DNA of 10,616 bases from Phialocephala subalpina (lineage: Eukaryota; Ascomycota; Leotiomycetes; Helotiales; Mollisiaceae), in NCBI GenBank assembly GCA_900073065.1, contig FJOG01000021.1, positions 1,035,648-1,046,263 on the forward strand, given 5' to 3'. Positions 1 through 8,775 of this stretch are shown here, piece by piece. The notes beneath the pieces were generated by a model. The model saw only the letters and a list, made by a program, of their open reading frames with translations. It did not search any database and was not told where the DNA came from. How positions within the stretch are numbered: position 1 is the stretch's first letter; each line of letters opens with the position of its first letter. A program made the translations under genes and the position numbers.

Positions 1-1051
1 GATATGCAAGAGCTTTTAATATAGTTCTCTAGTCCTGAACTCACAATTTGGGGATATTGATCCTCGGTCGTAACCAATAAAGGACTGCGGGGGTAAATGA
101 TCTGCACCCCACACTTGAGAATAGCCATCGGAACGGAATATCGTTATGGAAGCGTTCATCCCTTTCCCAATCAATGTTCAAGAATGCCTGAGGATCCGCC
201 CGATGTCAGGTACGGAAAAATAGTGCTTGGCTCGCAAATGCAAGGTCGCTTGATTCTTCCACGAATCAAGCTCACCCGTGGTCAATGCATCGAGTCTGAC
301 TTTAAATGGAACCGAAATGAAGGCAAAATGTCACGACAACAATGATCAGCTCTAGAAATCCAAGTTCTCAGAGGGGTCTAGAAAGAATGCATCCCAGAAG
401 TCCTCTGCCTGTTTCCGAACCCCTTGGACCCTGAAATTGAAGCTAGACCCGCTTCAGGTTCGATCGATGACTGTACTGGCAGGCTGTAAGGCTCCTTGAT
501 CTCTTCATCATTCCGTTCTCCCAACAATGTCCAAAGTGGTATCCAGCAACTCTCATCTGGTTGTATTCTCATCCTCACTCCTTCGAGCACTGACATTCAG
601 CTTGGACACCGGCACCCAAGCACTCGCTCGTTTGTATCTGTGCAGCATCAAATGGTTATTTCCAAATCTTTCGGATGCTTATTGGAGACCGCGCTCTGAT
701 CATGGGCTTTTCATCAACGGGAAATAACTGATACGCACCCAACAAGCCCCTACAACTCGAGCAAATGTCTACATCATTGGTAGGGAACTGGTCTCCTCCA
801 ATAGGCTCGCAGAAGGTATTGACATTCTTCTTGGGGGCTAAGAGGTCTTCGGCATATGATAGTTGCATGATTCTGCGGCGAGAGGGAGGAGCGTAGAGGG
901 AGAAAGGATATTAGAATTCGGTACGCGGCATGCACTGGCTAGGTGCGGTGTTAAGATTTGTGATATTATGTTCGGTAGATGTATTATTGCTTTTACGCTG
1001 GAGGACATGGACATGCTGCGAGCGTCAGCCGTGCCAAAATAAATCTAATGA
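1..1051. other. Left-end stretch with no supportable gene
   Basis: I see no gene here with both a convincing start and a recognisable domain. Three short open stretches exist: 97-345 (+, ATG start, TAA directly upstream), 868-656 (-) and 596-378 (-). The two minus-strand stretches lie in different frames, and I found no convincing intron joining them. The 97-345 stretch has a run (V-R-Y-G-K-I-V, then G-R-L-I) that vaguely recalls the C-terminal part of fungal HET-domain proteins, but this is too weak to call. The stretch could be ordinary intergenic DNA or decayed gene remnants like the F-box pseudogene to its right. Confidence 0.5.
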
Positions 1052-2481
1052 CTTGAACAATCTGAATGCCAGTACAGGCTTTGGCCTTGCAATCCAAAAA
1101 TTCCTCACTTCAAAGGGAACTTCTTCCGCACAGTGGCAGACGACCGCTGCAGCGACAGGCACGGCGTACTAGGCCCCCAGGAGCTGGAGGATATCTGCCC
1201 TCTCGATAATGGACGTCACGACATAGCGAACGATTCAAATGCCGCCGTATCCTTTGGGGCTTTGAGCGTATTGCCCATAGAAGTTTTGTAAGACATGCTC
1301 CTCAACCAAGTAGATATCGCAACACTTACAACATTGCGAGCCGTCAATCGGAGCATTCGAACGTCGATAGACAAAATCCCGCAATACAGTGCCATCGTGT
1401 TGCATGCTCCGAGCGCAATCAGAGGGGCCTTGTGCCTCGAGGTTGCCAACCTATTCTCTTGTGGTCGACTGTATTGGGAGCTATCCAAACAACGATGCGT
1501 CACTTGTGGTGATTTTGGTGCATACATGTATCTCCCCAGATGCGCATGGGCGTGCTTCCATTGCTTCAAAAACAAGGTTGAATTCTCCCTACTACCAGAT
1601 GAGAGGGCCAAAATGTATTGGACACTTACCTCTGATGGTTTGAGGTCGTCCGAAATTCGAATAATTCACTCCTTGCCTAGGCGCTGCGCGGTCGACTCGA
1701 TCGGATCTTGTATGCCAGTAGCAAAGCACGAGCGATTTCAACTTGTGGAGACTCTTCATGCTGAAAGATTAGCGCTTCGAGTTCATGGCTCAAACGAAGA
1801 GATAGACCTGTAAGTCTTGCCAACACGGGAAGTTTAATATACTCACGTTCTTGAACAACAGAGCCCGACAGAATACCTCCACTTTTATGGAACGGAACTG
1901 GGCCCAGAAATTCACTGCTTGGGATCACACGCCCGTTGAGCGGAGATCCGACAAACAGCCCCGCAGACCTCATTATTCAGCTCTAGATTGGAGAGACGCC
2001 AATGGGAGCAATCCCTACCGGTATATATGTGTCATCCCCTTTCCATGGTTGAATTCTGAGAAGAATACGGTTGAGTAGGGAGTCGGATACAAAGGTTGTT
2101 CCGGACATTCTAGTGGGCATCAGGACAGACAGGCAGAAACAAGAGAGAATGCTCTACTCCAAAACAGACTTTTTTCAGCATTTGATCCAATGCAACAAAG
2201 CCCAGGATCTCTTCAAAAAGGAGTATGAGGATAGCATAGCTAGTGGGGAGAAGCTGCTTGCGTGGTTTAAGGGCAAGTGCCATCTTGCTTGCCACGAGTT
2301 CTCACAGAAAGAGCCCGATCCACCGACTCTTCGGCAATCCAACGAGGTAGAGGGCGCAGCACGAGATGCAGCATCGCGTCGAGAACACAGGCAGGCATTA
2401 ATACCTCTCACCAGAGAGCAAGAGGACGTAGTACGAGATCGAGTATTTGAGTGTTTTGAAGACGAAAAGTGCTCTTTCTGA
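1052..2481 (+). pseudogene. F-box / zinc-ribbon protein, broken by two stops and a frameshift
   Basis: This resembles a large fungal family with an N-terminal F-box-like helix, a 'V-N-R..R..(V/I)D.IP.Y..I..HAP.A.RG' segment and a Cys-rich ribbon. Here L-P-I-E-V-L (1271-1288) begins the F-box, V-N-R and I-P-Q-Y follow, and C-x2-C (near 1497-1508) and C-x3-C-x2-C (near 1541-1565) form a likely zinc ribbon. F-box proteins normally bring substrates to SCF ubiquitin ligases; that role is inferred from the family. The intron 1810-1861 (GTAAGT...ACAG, 52 bp) is intact and joins frames correctly. Damage: TAA at 1289-1291 directly after L-P-I-E-V-L, TAG at 2076-2078 where the family usually has a Trp-Gly, and a change of frame between 2079 and about 2160. 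After that the C-terminal part (F-F-Q-H-L-I-Q-C, then K-A-Q) runs open to TGA at 2479-2481. No ATG lies in the open frame before 1289; two stops bound it at 1046-1051. A shortened 243-aa product from ATG 1295 to the 2076 TAG is possible but would lack the first F-box helix. Confidence 0.72.
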
Positions 2482-3083
2482 GAATAGATTTCGTCAGAAG
2501 GTGTTGGTCTCAAGCTAGCTGCTAATTTCTTAATCTGTGCACTCCATTCCCGTAGAGCCTCTTTCTTTCGAGGCTCATGCTTGAAAACAAGGACGAAATT
2601 GCTCCAATCCAGGAGCCGGAACGTGGATATTGACTCCACACCCGCAGACTTCCCGCAATGTCAGCCTCGAAGCCAATCATTGACGACGGGTATGGTTATC
2701 AGATTCTCCATAGAGCTGTGTGGATCTGAACCTTCAGTTGTGCCTGGCGACTTGAATCAGGCCAAACACGAGTACGATGGAAATTGCCTAATCGGGAATG
2801 GTATGCGACTCGTCTCAGGGGCTTGGCAGGGCCGAGTGAGTGGGGCTCACAGCCATGCTCTCGCAATCAGATCTCCTAGCCACTACTTGTTTGGTATTCC
2901 TAATGCGGTAGGAGACGTCGTATTTCGTATGTTGGGTGTTTGGGGAGTTTTCTTGATCTTGATATATTTTCTTCTCCTACTTCTTCTCCCATGTGGACAT
3001 AGATTCAAACTTTGAAGCAATTTTGATTCTTTACTTCACGCTTTCCTTGCATCTTTCCACTCGTTCAAATCCATTCCAACAAA
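2482..3083. promoter_or_regulatory. Upstream region of the RTA1-like gene
   Basis: This is the gap between the F-box pseudogene and the RTA1-like start. It contains an open stretch at 2581-3015 that lacks an ATG at its beginning and has no recognisable domain, so I do not call it. From about 2950 the plus strand turns pyrimidine-rich (TTTTCTTCTCC runs, then CTTTCCTTGCATCTTTCC), as is usual just before transcription and translation starts in filamentous fungi. A three-codon upstream ORF (ATG 2991, TAG 3000-3002) lies in the probable leader. I see no other distinct motif. Confidence 0.5.
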
Positions 3084-4086
3084 ATGGACGTCAAGTTCAA
3101 CTCAACAACCGGCGCAGTAGAACTCTACTCCTACGTCCCCGCCGCAACGCCAGCCTGGGCATTCATTGGTCTCTTCGCCGTTGGCACATTCGCTCATTTC
3201 ATCGCTTTAATTCCCCTGCGAGCACCTTATTTCATCCCGCTGATCATCGGCGGAATCTGTAAGTCACCTCCTCGTAAACATGCTGCACTTGCAACTGGAG
3301 AGTAACCAGACTGATGATACAACAGGCGAATCCTTCGGCTACTACGGCCGCGTCTGGTCTTCCCGCTCCCCACACCTAGTGAAACCCTTCGTCCTACAAA
3401 ATCTCCTTATCCTCACCGCTCCGGTATTCATCGCAGCAACAATATACATGTCTCTCTCCCGCCTCATCCGCGCATTGAATGCCGAACACCTCTCCCCGAT
3501 TAAAACGAAGCTTATATCGAGGATCTTTATTTTGACGGATATACTGTGTTTCTGTACGCAGATAGGAGGTGCGGGCGTACAGATTACGGGTGATGCGAAT
3601 ATTATGCGGATTGGGAATATTGTTGTTCTTTGTGGATTAGTGTTTCAGATTTGTATGTTTGTTTGGTTCCTCTCGTTGGCGAGACGGTTCCATATCCGTC
3701 TGCAAAGGGATCCGACGAGGGTAGCGGAGATGTTGAGGTGGGGGAAATTCTTTTGGGCGTTGTATGTGGTGGGATTTGTGGTCTTGTTGAGGAATATGGT
3801 GAGGGTCATCGAGTTTGCAGAAGGCGAGGATGGGTTTGTGAAGAGTCATGAGGCGATGTTGTATGTTTTTGATGCGTTCCTGATGTGTTTTGTTGTTTAT
3901 GGATTTGGAGTCGTACATCCGAGTTGGTTGGTTAGGAAGGCGAGGAGAGCTGAGCTGTCGTTGATGGCGAGGAATTCGCTTGATACTATGACGGAGATAT
4001 TGGTACCGCGAGAGGAGGGTGAGGTGAAGGAGTATCGGGGTGTGGGTGAGAATTCGCGGGCTTTGGAGGTGAGGCTCGGCGAATAG
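3084..4086 (+). CDS. RTA1-like seven-helix membrane protein (2 exons, 311 aa)
   Basis: The protein belongs to the fungal RTA1-like family, which includes yeast Rta1 and Rsb1. These polytopic membrane proteins are linked to lipid or sphingoid-base translocation and to tolerance of toxic compounds; the substrate cannot be told here. Exon 1 is 3084-3258, the intron 3259-3325 (GTAAGT...ACAG, 67 bp) and exon 2 3326-4086. Family features are visible: a short N-terminus with Y-x-Y-x-P (residues 15-19), TM1 about 24-43, TM2 about 47-66 running into G-Y-Y-G-R (63-67), Q-N-L-L-I-L-T-A-P (83-91) opening TM3, D-I at 130-131 and Q-x2-G-A-G (137-142). Hydrophobic segments through about residue 275 complete seven helices, followed by a charged cytoplasmic-type tail. 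Length fits the family. The start ATG has A at -3 and a pyrimidine-rich leader. The gene is convergent with the Zn2Cys6 regulator. The coding strand is C-rich until about 3500 and then G/T-rich, an odd split within one exon. Confidence 0.93.
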
Positions 4087-4559
4087 AGACCGGTGAGGGA
4101 TGTCTGTTAGAGGATAGTCTTGCTTGTGGCTGCGATGCCAGCGGACGGGTGTCGTGTGTGGAGTGTAATGTAGATTAGTATTCATCGCTTTTTTGTTTGT
4201 GGTAACACATCAACATCGCTCGAAAATGCTCCTCCTCGTCGCGTCTCTTTCCACATGTGTCAGGCTAATAGACCGTCGTCGGGTATCATAGCGACGCTTC
4301 CCAAGGACTGCCGCTATTTCGATACTAAAGCAAGTTTCGTTGTCCATTGACTCATGATTCGGTTGTCGAAAAGCGCTTCCAGACTTCCAGCTGGGTTTGT
4401 TGCGCTTCGCAATCCTCTGTCGCTACTGACTTCAGCCAAGAGAGGTCGTTCCGAGTCCTCGCCCTGTTGCTCTCAGTCTTCGACACTCCAGCCTCGGCTC
4501 ATTTCCATAAAAGGGTCATACGGAACAATGTATATTTGAGATAGAAGTATTTCATCATC
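4087..4559. other. Tail-to-tail intergenic region
   Basis: This 473-bp gap lies between two convergent stop codons, so it should hold both 3' untranslated regions. Short overlapping plus-strand open stretches occur around 4347-4544 but have no recognisable domain and overlap each other in two frames. I see no RNA gene, repeat or clear regulatory site. Confidence 0.6.
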
Positions 4560-5946
4560 TTAGCCAGTAATGTAGCCCGTCTCCTTCATAGGCCATTCAA
4601 TCCAAAGTCGATGCTCTTCATCAAGGAAGCCATAGATCCCACCCAGCACGTGATGAGCCCACCCCTCCATCGCCCATCCATACTCTAGCTCTTTCAGCAA
4701 TACCATGTAGTGTGCGAAGAGGGCGAGAGCCAATGGGTGCTTCTCTCGGAGTCCTTGGGCAAACTCATCTGACATCCGGTACATCCATGCAAAGACAATG
4801 TGGGAAGATAAACTGGTCTCGTCGCTAGCATCAATCATCCCCTCGTAGACACCGGCAAATGCTTGAAGTAGTGTATCAAATGCTCGAAGATACGCATTGA
4901 GCGTCGTGACATCTGTTAAAAACGAGCCGATACTGATGAATGCGCGGAGTTTCTCCATCGGAATTTTGTACTCCGGAATGACATCGCGCTTCCAAATACC
5001 ACGCTGATGATTGTGGGCAGTGATGCTTTCGATGATAGGTGACAAGATCGTCGAATGGAGGGTTTCCTGATGGGACTCGATGATGGCTTTGACACCTCGA
5101 AATGAAACTAGGTACTGGGAGTCTCCATGTTTGCTGAAGCCGAGATATTCTCCTTCGTGTGGACCTCTGGCCAGAGTACAGAAGCAGATCAGTATGGAGG
5201 CGGCGTAGATCGCTTGGCAATTGCTGTCGTTGAGATTTGCTAAGTCGGGTGTTGCTCCTCTAAGAGCAATCGTATGATGGTGCTCCGCCTGGGCAAGGTA
5301 CTGATCCTTCTTCTCGGGTCGAAGTCGAGCGAGGTGCAGAGCCGACAATGTGAGCAGGAAATGGAGGATAAAGTGGTACTGGAATCCCATCTTGGGTAGA
5401 TTTGACTGCCAGAAGTTCAAGCTGCCTGGATCTTCGGCAAAAGTCAGAGAGGTTGTCATTATGAAGTGGTGCCAGAGTTCGAGGTCATCTGGGCTGAGGG
5501 CCACCGATATTGGAGTGTTATCGTTCGGTGAAGTTTCTTGACCGTCACTGCTTGCTGAGACCTGGGAAGGAGCGCTCTCATACTTTGATGGTATGAACTT
5601 CCTTCCTGCCTTGGCTGGTCTGGCTACATTGCTGTGAGCTGTACCATCGGCTGCTGAATCAGAGTCGATTGCTGGTAAGAAGTCGCATCTGAGCTCGTGT
5701 TTCTCGCAATTTGAACAGCTTGGTTTCCCTTCATCACACTAGAATTCATCGGTCAGTGAGAAGAGCAAACGGGTACAATCCACGTGATACCATGGGACAT
5801 CTGAATCAAGTTTTTCATTGAAATAAGAACATAATTGGGTCAAATTATACCTTGATTCTCCTTTTCTTGCAAGTTCCACAACCCAGTCGAGACTTTCGAT
5901 GAGGCTTCCGAGCATGCTTCTGGCCGTCTGAGCCTGGCACCTTCAT
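4560..5946 (-). CDS. Zn2Cys6 transcription factor (2 exons, 424 aa)
   Basis: This is a nuclear, sequence-specific regulator of the fungal binuclear zinc cluster class. Exon 1 runs 5946-5851, the intron 5850-5739 (GTATAA...CTAG, 112 bp, with CTGAC as a likely branch site) and exon 2 5738-4560. Splicing reconstitutes the cluster C-x2-C-x6-C-x6-C-x2-C-x6-C exactly at residues 23, 26, 33, 40, 43 and 50; the intron falls between K32 and C33. The preceding basic H-R-K-S-R-L-G-C and following K-K-R-R-I-K match the Upc2-like subgroup (sterol-uptake-control type), and a Ser/Asp-rich linker covers about 55-110. From about 112 the helical region (L-E-L-W-H-H-F, then a hydrophobic L-H-F-L-L-T-L-S-A-L-H-L-A run) resembles the fungal-specific regulatory domain common in that subgroup. 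The frame stays open further 5', but only to a TTG, so ATG 5946 (ACCATGA context) is chosen. The target is unknown; the divergent hydrolase gene is the obvious candidate. Similarity to Upc2 does not show a role in sterol metabolism. Confidence 0.9.
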
Positions 5947-6157
5947 GGTGCGCACAATTTTCAAGCCGTCGACTTGAATGGGAATACGCTCCTTAGCGAC
6001 TGCGACAATATAGCGATCGTCAATTGATAAAGCAGACCACAAGTAGTGGCTAATTGGGTCTCGGAGATATCAAGTGAAAGAGAGTCGACCGTGAAAAGGG
6101 GGGAGAACGTTTGAAACTTGGCCAAAAAATAACCCGACGTCCACGAGTCAAGGAAGG

Positions 6158-6163
6158 CACGTG
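6158..6163. promoter_or_regulatory. CACGTG E-box-type palindrome
   Basis: The palindrome CACGTG is the core site of basic helix-loop-helix factors such as Cbf1 or Pho4 types. It lies about 212 bp upstream of the regulator's ATG. The same core followed by ATA (CACGTGATA) occurs again at 5781-5789 inside the regulator's intron. Six-base sites occur by chance about once per 4 kb, so function is unproven. Confidence 0.3.
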
Positions 6164-6247
6164 ATATACCTTGGCAATGTTCAAAATTCTCTCTTTCCTT
6201 TCAAGTCTGCTCTTGCATTTTCTCTTGCTATCAACTCTACTATCAAA

Positions 6248-6325
6248 ATGGATCACAAGCACTTTTCCTCGCGTCCTCCCGAATTCTCAACCTATGTCTC
6301 CTTCGCAGTGACATTCCAACGATAA
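6248..6325 (+). other. Possible 25-codon upstream ORF in the hydrolase leader
   Basis: ATG at 6248 sits in a strong context (TCAAAATGG), follows a long pyrimidine-rich tract and is closed by TAA at 6323-6325. It would encode 25 residues with no recognisable motif. The surrounding sequence looks like a typical fungal translation start. If transcription of the hydrolase gene begins upstream of it, this would be a translation-dampening upstream ORF; otherwise it may be chance or a relic of another start. Confidence 0.3.
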
Positions 6326-6479
6326 CCAACTCATTGCTGCCCGCCAGCGTACATATCGTCCCACCTCTCACATCTCATCCCAACCAACCATCATCTCCAA
6401 ACTTCATCCGGCTTCCCTGCAACTCGGCAACCTGCATGGAACGATTTGGTAAAAGTCAAAAATTAGATCAGATTAGATG

Positions 6480-6525
6480 GATAAGATAACATCAATCACT
6501 GCCGATCTCGCTATCTTCGCTATCT
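6480..6525. promoter_or_regulatory. Cluster of four GATA-factor motifs
   Basis: GATAAGATAA (6480-6489) gives two overlapping GATA sites on the plus strand. CTATCT at 6511-6516 and again at 6520-6525 gives two on the minus strand (AGATAG). All four fall within 46 bp, 105-151 bp upstream of the hydrolase ATG. Fungal GATA factors such as AreA/NIT2 bind paired sites of this type and activate nitrogen-scavenging genes, including proteases. That this controls the hydrolase is inference. Confidence 0.45.
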
Positions 6526-6630
6526 CAGAAATAGGGGTCTTCTGCACTCAAATACCGGTGTATCCCGCCGTCGAAAGAAAGATGAGTCTAATTCGACGAG
6601 GCTTAATACTTTGAGTTGTCGAAATTAACC

Positions 6631-8775
6631 ATGGAGAAAAGAGCCAAGGATTTTGGATCTGAGGAGTTGTTTGCGCCAAAGTTTGACAGGAGATCTTGGC
6701 GGGGAAATGTAGGGGTCGTGGTGGGGCTTTTGACACTGCTTCTATTGTTGCTAACGCCGAGTCCTCTTTCTGATGTGAAAATATCCTTCTTTCGAACTTC
6801 GAGGGCTCAGAATACAGAAGCAGGAATTAAGTCAAAAGACGCGTTTTCTTGGAGCCAGGTATTCTACGGGCAACCACTTTCGAATCTGACTACGAGATCC
6901 TAATATGCGAGTAGATCACACCCTCCAAGGAACTCGAATATACGCCATGCTTTGAAGACTTTCTGTGCGCGAGGCTTGATGTCCCATTGAATTGGAATGC
7001 GAGCGATCGAGATGGTGGCCCAAGAGCAGCAATTGCTATTGTGAAGGTTCCAGCAAGAGTTCCTGTTACAGATCCAAGATACAGCGGATCAGTGTTGATG
7101 AACCCCGGTGGGCCAGGAGAATCCGGCGTTCACCAAGTCCTGAGCGCTGGTAAGCACGTCCAGGTGATTCTCGACTCACCAATCTCACCTGAGGAGCCCA
7201 GTGAGGGAAAGTATTTCGACATCATCGGTTTCGATCCTCGAGGTGTCAACAACACGACTCCTCGCCTGAGATGTTTTCCAGATGCTTTCAATCAGCAGTA
7301 TTGGCTACTCAAGTTCCCTGACTATTCTTTCCTGTGGGATTATGAGTCTGTTCTGGGTATGGAGTGGGCCAGAGCTGAAGCGATGGGTGCGAGTTGCCAG
7401 AGAGAGGGGGATGAAAATGATATGGCTAGGTACGCGAATACAGCTCAGACGGCGAACGACATGTTAGAGTTCGTCGAAAGGCATGGAGAGTGGAGAGAAA
7501 TGATGGCATCAGTGATCATGGCGAAAGATGCCGTTCCAACTGCAGAACAGAAAGCTATCGTTGAGCGTACGGCATGGAAGAAGGGTCAGGAAAAGATTCA
7601 GTACTGGGGAATCAGTTACGGGACCCTCCTCGGACAGACTTTCACTGCAATGCATCCAGATCGGATACTTCGTCTCGTTATCGATGGAGTCGTAGACCCG
7701 GATGACCATTATTCTGGGACCTGGCTCACCCAATTGCAGGACTCGGACAGCATCGTTACTAAGTTTTGCGAGTACTGCTTCGAAGCTGGACCTGAAAAAT
7801 GCCCACTGTGGACTGGCAAGTCGGGGAGGGATGTCGAAGCACGTTTGGAGAAAATTATGGACGACCTGAAGCTGAATCCCATCGCAGTTGCAACAGTTGG
7901 TCATTACGGACCAGAAGTCGTCACCTGGGGAGACATGCTTCTGCATTTGCTCACCGGGATGTTCTTCCCATACTCATCTTCGGAGTTCTTCTTCACAATG
8001 CTTGCCGAGCTCGAAGTTGGAAATGGCACCAGAGTCGGAAGCATGAAGCAGTCTTTCCTTCGAGCAGCAGAAATTCCAGCGGAGTGCATTCGCGATGGGC
8101 CTTTCTCCGACGCATGTGTCACCAGTCATTACATCTCCGGAATGGGAAGCTTCCAGGACATCTCATGCATGGATATCGCTGGTAGGAACAATATTACGAA
8201 GCGGGATTTCCATGAGTATACGATGGTGCTGAGAAATCAGAGCAAGTGGTTGTATACGAGCTGGGCACGAAACAAACTCGCCTGTCTGGGATATACCATT
8301 GCTCCTGCTTGGACTTTCGAAGGTCCTATCGCTGGCAACACGTCACATCCTCTGCTAATCATTGGCAACACGCACGACACTGTGACGCCGTTGAGAAAGT
8401 AAGTTTCCTTTACTTTCTTGGAGCTCAGACTAAAATGAGCATAGTGCTCGCCGCGTCTCAACACTCTTCCCAGGCTCCGCAGTCCTACATCAAGACTCAC
8501 AAGGCGTTTGTCCCCCTCCCATCTTATATTCCACCCTCACTAAAATTTCCACCTAGCATTGCTCATACTCCAATCCATCCTTATGTACCGGCAAGACAGT
8601 TCGAGAATACTTTCAAACAGGCAAGCTACCCGAAGCTGGCAAGATCTGCAGCACAGAATGGCTTCCATTCATCGGTTGTGTGAATAAGGATGCGAATGGG
8701 GACTGCGTAGAACTTAGTCTGAATGATCAGATTTTGTGGGATGCTATGGTGGGCGTTACCGAGGTATGGCCGTAG
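6631..8775 (+). CDS. Membrane-anchored TAP-like alpha/beta hydrolase (S33 type, 4 exons, 663 aa)
   Basis: The protein matches fungal alpha/beta hydrolases related to bacterial tripeptidyl aminopeptidases (peptidase family S33), with the TAP-like C-terminal domain. It probably releases short peptides or hydrolyses ester/amide substrates outside the cytosol. Exons: 6631-6858, 6915-8398, 8445-8505, 8557-8775; introns of 56, 46 and 51 bp. The start ATG has a perfect ACCATGG context. A short charged N-terminus precedes one hydrophobic segment (about residues 27-41), a signal anchor. The oxyanion-loop motif N-P-G-G-P-G is at 139-144, D-P-R-G follows, the nucleophile is S310 in G-I-S-Y-G, the acid is D564 in N-T-H-D, and H592 is in G-H-C. 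H592 is the first codon of exon 4, so the triad is complete only if the third intron (GTTTGT...CTAG) is removed. Several N-x-S/T sequons and many cysteines fit a secretory-route enzyme. Exact substrate specificity cannot be read from sequence. Confidence 0.93.

Larger units (their letters stand above)
5947..6630. promoter_or_regulatory. Divergent promoter region between the regulator and the hydrolase
   Basis: This 684-bp stretch separates two divergent starts, so it should contain both promoters. Visible elements are CACGTG at 6158-6163, AGGGG motifs at 6097-6101 and 6533-6537 (like the yeast stress-response element core), a pyrimidine-rich run around 6187-6240, a small upstream ORF at 6248-6325, and a GATA cluster at 6480-6525. 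A minus-strand open stretch at 6262-6050 starts with TTG and has no recognisable domain, so it is not called. Confidence 0.6.

Noticed and set aside
1216..1611. 131-codon minus-strand open frame
   Set aside because: Antisense to the recognisable F-box and zinc-ribbon coding frame.
2175..2639. 154-codon minus-strand open frame opposite the F-box pseudogene
   Set aside because: It begins with GTG, has no domain and lies opposite recognisable F-box family sequence.
2581..3015. 144-codon plus-strand open frame before the RTA1-like gene
   Set aside because: It opens with TTG, shows no domain, and its hydrophobic end is the translated pyrimidine-rich leader of the next gene.
3637..4185. 182-codon minus-strand open frame opposite the RTA1-like gene
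   Set aside because: It exists because the sense strand is G/T-rich there; its product is His/Pro/Arg-rich with no domain, and the sense strand carries a clear family signature.
5851..6042. Longer N-terminus for the Zn2Cys6 factor starting at 6042
   Set aside because: The codon there is TTG; the first ATG in frame is 5946, which has good context and leaves the zinc cluster complete.
7509..7946. 145-codon minus-strand open frame inside the hydrolase
   Set aside because: Antisense to the region carrying the GxSxG nucleophile; no domain of its own.
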